This document shows, in pieces, positions 13,504 through 21,706 of a stretch of DNA of 26,403 bases (positions are counted from its first letter, which is position 1; every line of letters begins with the position of its first letter). Origin of the DNA: a virus; IMG/VR virus record IMGVR_UViG_3300037258_000087, positions 1 to 26,403 of that record. One strand, given 5' to 3'. A program made the translations under genes and the position numbers. The notes beneath the pieces are model-generated. The model was not told the DNA's origin, ran no database searches, and was given only the letters and a program-made list of their open reading frames with translations.

Positions 13504-13974
13504 TCAGACCGCCACCACGGATGCGCCGGTGTCCAGGGGGACGTAGGTCAGGTACCAGGCGATCACGCCGTCCATCGAAGTGCCCGACGTGGTGATGTCG
13601 ACCGTGCCAGCAGCCACGGCCAGGTATCCCTGTTTGAACCCGATCTCTGCGAATCCGACGGACCGGATGATCGAGTCACCCACTACTCCGGAGATGCCCA
13701 GGAGGTCGCCCGCAGGGGTGTCCGTGGTCCCGAGGTCCGTGGCGGTCACCAGGTCGCCCGAGGTTCCGGTGGTCGGGTTCGCCGACAGCTTGACGGTGTT
13801 GGCCACCGTCATCACGGTGGTCACCACACCCCAGAGTGCGGTGATCGCCACGTTTCCACCGGCGATGGTGAACAGGGACTTGGTCTCCGAGGCGCTGAGA
13901 GTGTACGGCTTGGCCGTCACCATGGCCCCGAGCAGCAGCTGTCGCTGCTGGCTGCCCTTGATTCCGCTGGACAT
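13504..13974 (-). CDS. Putative capsid decoration protein, tandem paralogue 1 (156 aa)
   Basis: This 156-aa protein starts at ATG 13974, three bases after the preceding stop, and ends one base before its paralogue begins. It shares with that neighbour the order of Gly/Thr-rich strands, the TTGTSGDL loop, the VDITTS strand and the closing WYLTYVPLDTG segment. It has no Cys and no enzymatic residues. The pair probably arose by tandem duplication followed by divergence. Small beta-barrel proteins here commonly coat or cement HK97-type capsids. Identity as decoration protein is unproven. Confidence 0.6.
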   Translation of the reverse strand: MSSGIKGSQQRQLLLGAMVTAKPYTLSASETKSLFTIAGGNVAITALWGVVTTVMTVANTVKLSANPTTGTSGDLVTATDLGTTDTPAGDLLGISGVVGDSIIRSVGFAEIGFKQGYLAVAAGTVDITTSGTSMDGVIAWYLTYVPLDTGASVVAV

Positions 13975-13977
13975 GGA

Positions 13978-14427
13978 TCACGCTCCCAGGATGGCGAGGT
14001 TCGCCGGGGTGCGCTGCACGGTGAGGTCGTGGAAGACCGCTACCAGGGTGGCGTTGGTGCAGGTGACCTTGAGGTAGTCGTACCCGTCGGCCATCTGCGA
14101 GCCGAAGATCGAGAAGACCGAGGTGTAGCCGGTCGTCCCGGCCAGGGCCAGGCTGTCGGTGGTCCACACGGCGGTCTGCTTGGTCCAGGCGGCGGTGCCG
14201 GTGTCGGACGTGGTCTGGTACCAGTGCGCGGCCTGGCCGAAGCCGTTGGCCGGGGTGAAGGCCGTGTAGCCGCTGCCGAACACCTTGGACGCGGTCACCA
14301 CGACGCTGGACGCGCCGGAGCTGGTGACGACGTACGAGACGGAGGACGCACCGGAGACGTTCAGGCCGACGGTGTCGGCCAGGCTGACGACGTTGAAGAC
14401 CCGTCCCAGTCCTTCCATTCCTGCCAT
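13978..14427 (-). CDS. Small beta-rich protein downstream of the capsid gene (149 aa)
   Basis: Start ATG 14427 has only a weak ribosome binding site (GAGAG). The protein begins with a short Met/Gly segment and continues with alternating Val/Ser/Thr strands (VSYVVTSSGASSVVVTASK). It contains aromatic stretches (AHWYQTT, AAWTKQTAVW) and ends with KVTCTNATLVAVFHDLTVQ. It is not obviously related to the next two genes but has similar bulk features. The place after the major capsid gene suggests another head-associated structural protein (decoration or head fibre). No family is recognised with certainty. Confidence 0.5.
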   Translation of the reverse strand: MAGMEGLGRVFNVVSLADTVGLNVSGASSVSYVVTSSGASSVVVTASKVFGSGYTAFTPANGFGQAAHWYQTTSDTGTAAWTKQTAVWTTDSLALAGTTGYTSVFSIFGSQMADGYDYLKVTCTNATLVAVFHDLTVQRTPANLAILGA

Positions 14428-14485
14428 GATCTACTCTCATTCCCGGACGGGGCGTGACTGCCGTCCATTGAGCCCTGCGGGCGGG

Positions 14486-14511
14486 CCGGGTCCGACGGAT
14501 GCCGGACCCGG
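14486..14511 (-). terminator. Hairpin after the major capsid gene
   Basis: CCGGGTCCG (14486-14494) and CGGACCCGG (14503-14511) form a perfect 9-bp stem with an 8-nt loop, 10 bases after the capsid stop (reading leftward). There is no U tract. In tailed phages a hairpin here often lowers expression of downstream genes relative to capsid protein or protects the capsid mRNA 3' end. Confidence 0.6.
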
Positions 14512-14521
14512 GTACTGCGAC

Positions 14522-15952
14522 CTACCGGCTCTGGAGCTGGACGAACGCCGAGAGGGTGCTGGCGCTGCTGTTGTGCGGAGTGAGCGCCGACTGCAGCCAC
14601 GGGCGGCCGTCCACCCGCTCGATGATCCGGTAGGCGATCTGGTCGTTCTGGAACAGGAACTGGTCGCTGCTGTCCACCCGGACCTGCTGGCGGTCACCGA
14701 TCAGGTAGTACGAGAGGTCCACGAAGTTGATGTCGCCCGTGGTGCCCAGGGCAGAAACCTTCTCTGTGAAGATCACCGGACGGCCGAGGATCGTCATGGG
14801 CGGGGTGTCCGCACCCGGCTGGCTGTAGCCGCCGATCCACACGGGACCGCCGCCGGTGCCCACGGACAGGGCCATGGTCGCCAGCTCCGGGAACGAGTCG
14901 ATGCTGGCGATCCACACCGCGCTCTTGAGCGAGGTGGGGAGCATCCGGGCGTACATGCCCACGATGTTCTCCCACTGGATCGTCGCCGACGCCTGCCCCG
15001 ACTGCTTGGACACCTGCACCGACGCCGGGCAGTTGATGAAGCCCAGCGGGGTTCCGACACCGGTCTCGGTCATGAACGCCACGTCCTCAGACCAGGCGAG
15101 ACCGGCCGGGATGCGGGTGTCGAACCACCCGGCGAACGCCGGGGCGTCGTCCAGGAGTTCGCGCGGGACCTTGAAGAACCCGGTCAGCTTCTTGGCGTCC
15201 AGGACGACCTTGCCGAAGGTCGCGGTGGACTCCGCGAGCGATGCGGCTTCCTCGGTCCAGTTGAAGACGACCCCACCGAACAGGCTGGAGACGTGGCTGG
15301 TCTCGTCCACGGTCGGGATCGGCACCCGCAGGGTGGACATGGGGATGACGGTCGCGCGCGGGCGCACGATCGACTCCTCCAAGGCCAGCTGGAGCAGCTC
15401 GGACCGCATGATCTCGGGGATCAGGAAGCCACCGGCTCCCGGCTCCTCGGAGCTGAAGGAGTTCTGGAACTCCTGCACGTTGCCCAGGCGGCGGAGCAGC
15501 TCCGCGCGGTTCTTCCGCGTGGTCGGGGACGTCGCCTCGCGGATCGCCTGGCAGTACTCGCCCATGGACGCGAAGCGGTCGTCCTCCTTGACGGACGCCT
15601 CCAGCACAGCGCCCATGGACGCCTTGTTGTAGACCGCGCCCTTGCCCTTGGCCACCATCGCGGTGCCGTCGGCAGTGAGGACCGGCTGCCCGTTCTGGAG
15701 CTGGGCACCGAGCTTCGGGCCGCCCTTGCCGGTCTCGCGGACCATGTCGAACAGCACCGACTGGACCTGGGTCCGGACCTCGTCCGTGGTGTCCGTGTTG
15801 TTCTTGGTGTACTGCTTGGCGTAGGCGTCCAGGAATTCCTTGGTCTCGCCGTTGGTCACCGCCTCCGGGCTGAAGAACTCCCTCAGCTTGGCGTGGTCAC
15901 CCAGCAGCTCCAGCAGCCCGTCAGAGGTGGTCGGAGCCATGAGCTTCGTCAT
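14522..15952 (-). CDS. HK97-type major capsid protein
   Basis: This 476-aa protein is encoded directly after the prohead protease; its ATG at 15952 overlaps the protease stop and follows AAAGGGGG. The N-terminal ~150 residues are helical and charged (ETKEFLDAYAKQYTKNN), like the delta domain removed during maturation. The rest follows the HK97 fold pattern: a GGFLIPEIMRSELLQL strand-helix near 170, PIPTVDET and FNWTEEAA in the E-loop/P-domain, KKLTGFFKVPRELLDD spine helix, WENIVGMYARM, and a C-terminal RVDSSDQFLFQNDQIAYR strand. It forms the icosahedral shell. The small genome (about 26 kb) suggests a capsid smaller than the usual T=7 size, which is inference. Confidence 0.9.
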   Translation of the reverse strand: MTKLMAPTTSDGLLELLGDHAKLREFFSPEAVTNGETKEFLDAYAKQYTKNNTDTTDEVRTQVQSVLFDMVRETGKGGPKLGAQLQNGQPVLTADGTAMVAKGKGAVYNKASMGAVLEASVKEDDRFASMGEYCQAIREATSPTTRKNRAELLRRLGNVQEFQNSFSSEEPGAGGFLIPEIMRSELLQLALEESIVRPRATVIPMSTLRVPIPTVDETSHVSSLFGGVVFNWTEEAASLAESTATFGKVVLDAKKLTGFFKVPRELLDDAPAFAGWFDTRIPAGLAWSEDVAFMTETGVGTPLGFINCPASVQVSKQSGQASATIQWENIVGMYARMLPTSLKSAVWIASIDSFPELATMALSVGTGGGPVWIGGYSQPGADTPPMTILGRPVIFTEKVSALGTTGDINFVDLSYYLIGDRQQVRVDSSDQFLFQNDQIAYRIIERVDGRPWLQSALTPHNSSASTLSAFVQLQSR

Positions 15953-17169
15953 CGTGCGCCCCCTTTCAGGGCATCGGCCAGCAGGCTTGCGAGCAGGCTG
16001 GTGTCCAACCGGTCACCCGGGTCGTAGTCCGGGTTGATCCTCTTCATCGCTGCCTGGAGTGTGGACTTGGCAGCGGAAGCGTTGGTGAGTCCTTCGGTCT
16101 GCGGGAGACGGGACAGTGCGTTCTTCACACCGGCCGCGTTCGGGGCGTCACCCGGGTGGTACTTGTAGGGCAGCGCCCAGGCAGCCTGGGTGGACTTGTC
16201 GCCCGCCTTCTCCCCGGCGCAGATGCCAGAGTAGAACGCTGCGGGGTCGTCGGAGGCGGACCCGTTGTGCCATGCCTTGGACGCATCCCACGGAGAGTTG
16301 TCCACGCCGTCGGCGTTGACCGGGCGCACCGAAGCGGAGTCGGCCGGCGCGGACGGCTTCGGCGGGATCGGCTTGACCTGGTTGCCGTCCTTGTCGAAGT
16401 AGTCGTTGTCGGTGTCGCCCTCGGGAGTCGAGTCGTCGTCTCCGTCGCCGTCGGGATCGAACCGCACCGTGCCGTCCGCACCCTTCACCCAGCCGTCGGA
16501 CCCGAGCGGCACATCCCCGATAGGGGCGGTGTTGACAGCCCTTGAGTACACCGAGAGATCCCAGCCGGCGGACGGCACCTCCTGACCGTGGATGCCGTCC
16601 GCCAAACCGTCCGCAACTGCTTCAGCGTCCGAGTACCACGTCTCTGCTGACATCTTCGCAAGCCAATAGTCCGACGGCTTTCCCGATCGCCCTGCGTAGA
16701 TGGACGCGATCTCACTCGTGATCTTGTCCAGAAGATCCGCCGTCTGACGAAGATCGTCCGCGTCCCCGATGGCCATGCTGAAACCATTATGGATCATCAT
16801 CTGGGAGTGCGGGGCCATCTCCAGTTTCCCCGGGCTGGCGGCCTGAGCAATGAAGGACGCGGCCGAAGCTGCTAGTCCGTCCACGATGACATGGACAGAT
16901 CCCTTGCGCTGCTTGAGCTGGTTGAAGATCGAGATCCCATCAAACACATCCCCGCCGGGACTGGAGATGTGTAGCTCGATATCGCCCTTGACCCCCTTGA
17001 GGTCAGCCAGAAATGACCCGGCAGACACCCCGTAAAACCCGATTTCGTCGTAGATGCTCACCTGAGCGGGAGATCCGTCAGCAGAATTGGCGATGGAGTA
17101 CCAGCCGGGGAGCGTCCCCTGGAGGTTCTGGAGCCTGCGGGTCGACCGCAGTGGCTTGGCCGCGTGCAC
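15949..17169 (-). CDS. ClpP-like prohead maturation protease with long C-terminal extension
   Basis: This GTG-started protein has 406 aa. Residues about 35-200 are a ClpP/S14-type serine protease: HISSPGGDVFDGISIF (oxyanion region), GLAASAASFIA with probable nucleophile Ser102, and MMIHN with catalytic His127. It would cleave the capsid delta domain and possibly itself. Unusually, it continues with an acidic Asp/Gly/Asn-rich stretch (about 237-263) that resembles calcium-binding loops. After a Pro-rich linker comes a conserved-looking domain (about 290-385) with WDASKAW, FYSGICAGEKAGD and LPYKYHPGD. Such a tail occurs in some actinophage proteases and could serve scaffolding. It starts one base into the HNH gene stop. 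Confidence 0.85.
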   Translation of the reverse strand: MHAAKPLRSTRRLQNLQGTLPGWYSIANSADGSPAQVSIYDEIGFYGVSAGSFLADLKGVKGDIELHISSPGGDVFDGISIFNQLKQRKGSVHVIVDGLAASAASFIAQAASPGKLEMAPHSQMMIHNGFSMAIGDADDLRQTADLLDKITSEIASIYAGRSGKPSDYWLAKMSAETWYSDAEAVADGLADGIHGQEVPSAGWDLSVYSRAVNTAPIGDVPLGSDGWVKGADGTVRFDPDGDGDDDSTPEGDTDNDYFDKDGNQVKPIPPKPSAPADSASVRPVNADGVDNSPWDASKAWHNGSASDDPAAFYSGICAGEKAGDKSTQAAWALPYKYHPGDAPNAAGVKNALSRLPQTEGLTNASAAKSTLQAAMKRINPDYDPGDRLDTSLLASLLADALKGGAR

Positions 17170-17624
17170 TACGTCACCTTCTTAGGATGCTTGAGAACCA
17201 GTCGGGACGCAGTCCGAACCCGGTGGCAGTTGGCGCATACCACTTCGCACTTCTCGATCTCTTCCCGAACAGCCTGCATGGATCGCGTCCCGGACCGAGA
17301 GATGCTGAACCTCTTCGTTCCCCGGACATGGTCGAAGTCCATGCAGATCGGGGGGAACATACCCCCGCAGTCCGCGCACGGGACGCTCTTGAGGTCGTCA
17401 AGGATCTTCTGCCGGTCGTCCCTCCGGTCCCGGTTGTACTCCGCGATCCAGTCCTTGTTGGACTGGCTGTAGTCCGCCAGGTACGCGGACTTCGCGGTAC
17501 GGCAGGGCTCGCAAGCGGCTTCACCCGCACGAACGTGTGCCTGATGGCCAGCAGGAGTTCCGGTTCGACCGTGGCGGGAGCATGCAGTGTGTTCCATACC
17601 TCGTATTCTGCAACACGTCCTCAC
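17169..17624 (-). CDS. HNH endonuclease with N-terminal Cys/His module
   Basis: The GTG at 17624 overlaps the portal stop (GTGA), giving 151 aa. Residues 11-45 carry the HGRTGTPAGHQAHVRAGE...CEPC motif, common in actinophage proteins and probably zinc-linked. The C-terminal half is an HNH fold: CADC (83-86), MDFDHVRG with His99, and CANCHR with Asn132 and His134. The two CxxC knuckles bind structural zinc. HNH proteins coded near terminase and portal assist DNA cleavage during packaging in HK97-like cos phages, while others are mobile homing nucleases. Tight overlap with both neighbours argues for the packaging role. Confidence 0.8.
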   Translation of the reverse strand: MRTCCRIRGMEHTACSRHGRTGTPAGHQAHVRAGEAACEPCRTAKSAYLADYSQSNKDWIAEYNRDRRDDRQKILDDLKSVPCADCGGMFPPICMDFDHVRGTKRFSISRSGTRSMQAVREEIEKCEVVCANCHRVRTASRLVLKHPKKVT

Positions 17625-19003
17625 CTCCCGCTCACCTCCACCGGGATATAGCCGTTGCTCAGTACCTTGCGCAGCAGGGCTGCCATGTCCTCACCGGGCC
17701 CGGCAGGCGCAGCGGGAGCGCCTGGCTCCGCAGGCGGCACGGCGACCCAGCCGGGCGGGAGTGACGGGCTCTGGGTCGCCTTCTCGACCACACCCATGTC
17801 GGGCAGGCCCACGACCTCCAGCACATCACCGGGATCGAATCCGGCAGCCACCAGTGAAGCGGCGGCGGCGGCCTTGCCTGCCAGTTCGGTGACAGCCGTC
17901 TCGGCGTTGACCGGGCTCGGGTCGTCGTAGTCGAACTCCACGTTGGCCCCGGTCGACCCGAACAGCGGCAGCAGTTTGGAGTTGAGCGTGTCGCGGCGGC
18001 GGTTCAGCCGGGGCAGGATCTGCCAGGCTACGAAGACCTCCTGCGCCGTCTGGGCATTGGCCCGGTTGACGTCGTCGGCCGTGCCCAGCATGGTCTTGTG
18101 GATGCGCCACGCCTCGCGGAGTTCATCGCGGTTGGCCAGCCGGAGTTCGCCGTACTCCATGTCCTTGTTGGTGTGCGCCGACGGGTTCCACTCCGCGCCG
18201 TCTTCCAGTACGCCGACGTGGCCGGCACGGGCGACGCCACGGTGGGACTCGCGCCAGCGGTCCACCAGCTGATCGAAGTCACGATCGTTCAGCTTGTTCG
18301 GGACAGTGATGACGCCACCCGGGTCGGCACCGTTCAGGAACAGGTTTCGCTGGTACTCGGTGGCGTACCGCTGCTGCTGGATATTGGGCATGATCGCTGC
18401 GACCGGACCGGCACCCCGGTACGGGTCCAGCGGATCGGGCCGCTTCTCCAGGATCACTTCGGACGCCTTCAGCGGTACCTGCTCGCCGTTGGGACCCGTG
18501 TAGATCCACCCCGTCAGTGTCCCGTCAGGTGCGGGCACCGGCTCCATGCGGTCGGGGCGGACGTACCAGATACCGGTGGGAAACCCGATCTCGGTGTCCA
18601 GGACCCAGAAGGTCTCCCCGGTCAGTTCCTCGTGCTGCTGGCTTCCCTCACGGAACTCGAACCCCGAGTGCATCGTGTTGGGCTGGTTCCACAGCTGGAT
18701 CGCCGGATGCTGGATCACTTCGGTGCGCTGGTCGCTGCCCTGGTCGCCGGTGGTATACCGGCGGCGGCCGTCTACCGGCTGCTTCCGGTACAGCCGCCAT
18801 GTGGGCGTAGCGGAGGCTTCCGCCAGCAGGGACACGATGGAGAACACCGTGCCGGACATGCCGTACTGGCGCATGGACGTCTCGCGGTCCTGGCGGCCGT
18901 TGCCCAGGGTGAAGCTGTGGCCCCGCAGCAGGCTGCCTGTGTTGCCGACGTTGACCGGCGGCGCTCCCTGGGCGTTGCGGACCTTCCGCAGGAAGCTAGT
19001 CAC
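17621..19003 (-). CDS. Phage portal protein (HK97/SPP1-like)
   Basis: This 460-aa protein is coded between terminase and prohead protease. After a short basic start it has MRQYGMSGTVFSIVSLLAEA and TPTWRLYR. A wing/clip region with EVIQHPAIQLWNQPN, WYVRPDRMEPV and VILEKRPDPLDPYRG follows, then the stem/crown helices (QYRNLFLNGADPGGV-like segment near 225-240, WRIHKTMLG near 285). The C-terminal 60 residues are Pro/Ala/Gly-rich and likely flexible. Twelve copies would form the ring through which DNA passes. The GTG start overlaps the preceding small membrane gene by eight bases. Confidence 0.88.
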   Translation of the reverse strand: MTSFLRKVRNAQGAPPVNVGNTGSLLRGHSFTLGNGRQDRETSMRQYGMSGTVFSIVSLLAEASATPTWRLYRKQPVDGRRRYTTGDQGSDQRTEVIQHPAIQLWNQPNTMHSGFEFREGSQQHEELTGETFWVLDTEIGFPTGIWYVRPDRMEPVPAPDGTLTGWIYTGPNGEQVPLKASEVILEKRPDPLDPYRGAGPVAAIMPNIQQQRYATEYQRNLFLNGADPGGVITVPNKLNDRDFDQLVDRWRESHRGVARAGHVGVLEDGAEWNPSAHTNKDMEYGELRLANRDELREAWRIHKTMLGTADDVNRANAQTAQEVFVAWQILPRLNRRRDTLNSKLLPLFGSTGANVEFDYDDPSPVNAETAVTELAGKAAAAASLVAAGFDPGDVLEVVGLPDMGVVEKATQSPSLPPGWVAVPPAEPGAPAAPAGPGEDMAALLRKVLSNGYIPVEVSGR

Positions 19004-19229
19004 CGCCGTCCGTCTTCCAGTCCAGGGCCAGCAGCGACAGGCCGGAGACGACGAACCCGGCGATGGTGTTCCCGACGAACGCGCCGGTATCGATCATGGC
19101 GAAGGCCGCCACGGTGAGTCCGTGGTCGGCCAGCCATCCGGTAGTCACGGTGCGTACCCTGCGCCAGCGGACCAGGACCGGACGCGCGCGGGAGGCACTC
19201 CAACGAGCGGGAGCAGCCTCTACCGCCAT
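18996..19229 (-). CDS. Small membrane protein between terminase and portal (77 aa)
   Basis: ATG 19229 is preferred over an upstream GTG (19250) because GGAGG sits seven bases before it. The product has a basic N-terminal region (about residues 10-30) and one or two membrane segments between about 37 and 70 (GLTVAAFAMIDTG, NTIAGFVVSGLSLLAL). It ends in an acidic WKTDGGD. Comparable short membrane genes occur between terL and portal in actinophages and their role is unknown. Holin activity is conceivable but nothing specific supports it. The gap 19230-19295 upstream holds no gene on either strand. Confidence 0.7.
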   Translation of the reverse strand: MAVEAAPARWSASRARPVLVRWRRVRTVTTGWLADHGLTVAAFAMIDTGAFVGNTIAGFVVSGLSLLALDWKTDGGD

Positions 19230-19295
19230 TGCCGGGCCTCCGTTGTCCACATGTGATAGGAGTGTCGCACGGACTGGCCGGTATGTACAAGGAGG

Positions 19296-20603
19296 TCACA
19301 TGCGGAACGACCGGTAGCGCGGCGTGCGCCCCAGGTCCTTCTCAGCGGTCATGTACCTGGTGCAGTCCATGCCGTGATCGTCCACCTTCAGCGGCTGCTC
19401 CTTGGCCTGCTTGCCGTTGCCCGTGTCCCAGATGTAGCCGACGATCTCCTCCAGCGTGCTCTGGGGCTTGCCCACGTCCTTCAGTGCCTGGTCCAGGCGC
19501 ACCACGGCGTCCCGGCAGAACACCAGCCGCGCCCTGCCGTCAGCCTGCGGCCGGAGCCGGACGGCTACCGCCTGGATTCCCTCGCTGACGTTCTTGGTCG
19601 CAGCCCGGGTGGACATCAACAGGTGCCGCTCCAGCGTCGCCCGGTCTTCGGCGTCGTGGTCGCAGATGATCGCGTACGGCCGGGCGTCCATCACCGCCAG
19701 GATGTCTTTGGCGTGGTCCTCCACCAGCCGGCGGGTCCGGTAGATCTCCTTGTACATGTACAGCCGACCGTCGGGGTCCTCCGCCCAGAACTGGCAGACG
19801 AACGGATTGGTGAAGCCGAAGTCCACGACCCAGTAGCGGGGCCAGTCCTTCGGCGGAACGAACGCGTCGCAGACGTTGAGCACCGGGTCGAACTCTTCGT
19901 AGATCAGACCCTCGGCAGCCACCCACAGGCCGCGTCGCAGCCGCTGGTACCGCACCCCGGTCAGTGCGTCCAGCTTGCCGATGTAGTCCCGTCCAGCGGC
20001 CGTCAGGACACCGCCCCGGTACAGCACCGGGTTATCCTCGTGCCGGGATTCGAGCAGCACGGTCTGCCCGGCGTCACACCGCTGCTTGAGCCAGTGGTGC
20101 GGGACGCCGGGGTTGGCATCAGAGATCAACTGCTGATACGGCATCACGCCGTTCCGGAGCCTGGTTGTGACGGCTTCCCAGTCGTCCAGTGTCAGTTCGG
20201 TGGCTTCCTGGACGAACACCATGTCGTACTCGGTGGACATCACCCGGGACGCCTTGTCGAGTCCACCGAGCGTGATCGTGCTGCCGTTGTCGTACCGGTA
20301 CTGGGCTGCTTCCTGCGCACTGCCGCCGTAGAACGACACCATCCCGGACCTGATCGCCTCAGCGGCCACGTGCTTGCGGTAGGTCACCAGACCGGACGAC
20401 GTCAGCGACACCTGGGTCTTGCGCAGCATCAGGCCGCGCGCGTCCGGGTACTTCATCATGGCCGCATTGATCTTCTCCAGCGCCGCACGGCTCTTGCCCG
20501 TGCCCGCCGGCCCGGAGAGTAGAAGCTCTCCGTCCCGGCGGCGGAACAGCTCAGCCGCCGCGCCGATCGGCGCATACCGGTGCACCAGCGCGGCGGCGGT
20601 CAC
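19296..20603 (-). CDS. terL: Terminase large subunit (packaging ATPase/nuclease)
   Basis: GTG 20603 is chosen because it shares GTGA with the stop of a 34-aa gene and gives 435 aa, the usual size; the frame is open to 20753. The ATPase domain shows Walker A GPAGTGKS (31-38), an adenine-binding-like RKTQ segment (~61), and a Walker B/catalytic segment DMVFVQEATE (127-136). The RNase H-like nuclease domain has DFGFTN (Asp261) and CDHDAED (Asp315 region), and a third acidic cluster lies near the C-terminus (KVDDHGMD). It docks on the portal, pumps DNA and cuts concatemers. The set of motifs is intact, so packaging should be active. Confidence 0.92.
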   Translation of the reverse strand: MTAAALVHRYAPIGAAAELFRRRDGELLLSGPAGTGKSRAALEKINAAMMKYPDARGLMLRKTQVSLTSSGLVTYRKHVAAEAIRSGMVSFYGGSAQEAAQYRYDNGSTITLGGLDKASRVMSTEYDMVFVQEATELTLDDWEAVTTRLRNGVMPYQQLISDANPGVPHHWLKQRCDAGQTVLLESRHEDNPVLYRGGVLTAAGRDYIGKLDALTGVRYQRLRRGLWVAAEGLIYEEFDPVLNVCDAFVPPKDWPRYWVVDFGFTNPFVCQFWAEDPDGRLYMYKEIYRTRRLVEDHAKDILAVMDARPYAIICDHDAEDRATLERHLLMSTRAATKNVSEGIQAVAVRLRPQADGRARLVFCRDAVVRLDQALKDVGKPQSTLEEIVGYIWDTGNGKQAKEQPLKVDDHGMDCTRYMTAEKDLGRTPRYRSFRM

Positions 20604-20704
20604 CGGTGCGGCCAGACCGCATCGAAGGAACCGGCGACCAGGCACAGCCATCCGACGACCTTGCCCGGCAGGTAGGCCCACTTGCGCGGCCGGGGATTGC
20701 TCAC
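20600..20704 (-). CDS. 34-aa small protein translationally coupled between terminase subunits
   Basis: A GTG start at 20704 lies behind AAGGAGAAGGA. It overlaps the TerS stop (GTGA), and its own stop at 20602-20600 overlaps the TerL GTG in the same way. The peptide starts VSNPRPRKWAYLPGK and continues with a short hydrophobic stretch (VVGWLCLVAGSFDAVW) before ending PHR. The double coupling and good ribosome binding site favour real translation. It might be a membrane microprotein or mainly a coupling device that delivers ribosomes to terL. Confidence 0.6.
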   Translation of the reverse strand: MSNPRPRKWAYLPGKVVGWLCLVAGSFDAVWPHR

Positions 20705-21249
20705 AGTCCTTCTCCTTCTGTCTGGCCCGGCATGACGATCTCGTAGCGGACACCGCCGGACAGGTCCACTTTCTGGGCAGCGTCCGCTCCCAGGAGCTTG
20801 CGGCGCGACTCGGACACCTGCCGGAGCTGAGCGGCGGCCTGGACGCCCGGACCGTCGTCCAGGACCGGTACCAGGGTCATGGTGCCGTCGGCGTCCTCGG
20901 ACTCCAGCCGGACCACCTTGCCGTGCTGGACCATCAGGTGCTCGCGCTCCATGACGCCCAGGAGGTACGCCTCAAGCCGGTCCAGCTTGGCCAGTTCCAG
21001 CTTCAGCACCTCTAGGCCGCCTTCGCTGCGCACAGCGGCCAGAGCCCGCTGGACTCGTTCCCAGGCAGTGTCAGGGGCGCATCCCATCTCCGCTGCGATA
21101 GCCCGGTAGCTCATCGACCTGGAGCGCAGCCGGGCCGCTTCGGCGTCCAGGTCAGCGGTCTCCAGGGTCGCAATGAACCTGCCGTCCGGGCCCTTCGTCC
21201 GCGTGGCCTGGTGTCCGGTCGGCTCCGGTCGGACAACGTCACCAGCCAC
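20701..21249 (-). CDS. terS: Terminase small subunit
   Basis: This 182-aa protein is encoded just ahead of terL; its GTG start (21249) overlaps the previous gene by 11 bases. Residues about 35-70 form a helix-turn-helix (RSRSMSYRAIAAEMGCAPDT then WERVQRAL), the DNA-recognition domain that finds the packaging site. Two long helices follow (about 80-105, LKLELAKLDRLEAYLLGVM), suitable for ring assembly. A C-terminal helix (SESRRKLLG) precedes an acidic tail likely to contact TerL. Family assignment is from HTH, length and position. Confidence 0.82.
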   Translation of the reverse strand: MAGDVVRPEPTGHQATRTKGPDGRFIATLETADLDAEAARLRSRSMSYRAIAAEMGCAPDTAWERVQRALAAVRSEGGLEVLKLELAKLDRLEAYLLGVMEREHLMVQHGKVVRLESEDADGTMTLVPVLDDGPGVQAAAQLRQVSESRRKLLGADAAQKVDLSGGVRYEIVMPGQTEGEGL

Positions 21250-21706
21250 GACGACGCTCCACGGCCGGGCCTTCCAGGACGACGGGCACGCCCACGGCGA
21301 ACGGTGCCGCCGGCGCGGTCTGCGCGTCGCCGTTCCCGTTGCTGAACTGGTCGGGGTCGCGCATCGGCGGTACCAGGCCGCAGGCGTGGAACAGCCGCAG
21401 CAGGTCTGCTTCTACCCGCTGCTTGACGTGGACCACGAACGCGTCGCCGCGCGCCACGTCGGCGGCACCGGCTGCCTGGAGGTCGGACAGGTCGGACCCG
21501 AAGGCCACCGCCTGGGTGTTCAGGGCCTTGATGGACGCGGCCTGGTTGGTGGCCGCCGTACCCAGCTGGGTGAGGGCGGCGGCCTGTGCAGCCACGGTCT
21601 GCTGGAGACCGGCGATGACGGCCTCGTCCGCTGCCTGGCTGGCCATGACCGTGGCCATCTGGCTCATCAGCAGGACCACGTTCGGGTCGGGATCGGGAGT
21701 AGCCAT
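21239..21706 (-). CDS. Ala/Gln-rich coiled-coil protein of unknown role (155 aa)
   Basis: ATG 21706 has AAAGGAAGA seven bases upstream. Residues about 15-75 form a long Ala/Gln/Thr helix with heptad spacing (MATVMASQAADEAVIAGLQQ...). A second helical part (about 80-110) contains GDAFVVHVKQRVEADLLRLF, and a Pro-rich tail closes it. It is the first gene after the iteron-like region and is coupled to terS by an 11-base overlap. It may help TerS or control packaging, but I recognise no family. A small scaffold or DNA-segregation accessory protein would also fit. Confidence 0.55.
   Translation of the reverse strand: MATPDPDPNVVLLMSQMATVMASQAADEAVIAGLQQTVAAQAAALTQLGTAATNQAASIKALNTQAVAFGSDLSDLQAAGAADVARGDAFVVHVKQRVEADLLRLFHACGLVPPMRDPDQFSNGNGDAQTAPAAPFAVGVPVVLEGPAVERRRGW

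Noticed and set aside
14285-16027. 580-aa rightward open frame opposite the capsid and protease genes
   Set aside because: It is antisense to two certain virion genes, has Arg/Gly/His-rich shadow composition, and has no start signals. High GC keeps the antisense frame open.
19274-19318. Strong rightward ribosome binding site (AAGGAGG) followed by ATG in the gap before terL's 3' end
   Set aside because: The frame stops after five codons and lies antisense to the terL end; chance match.
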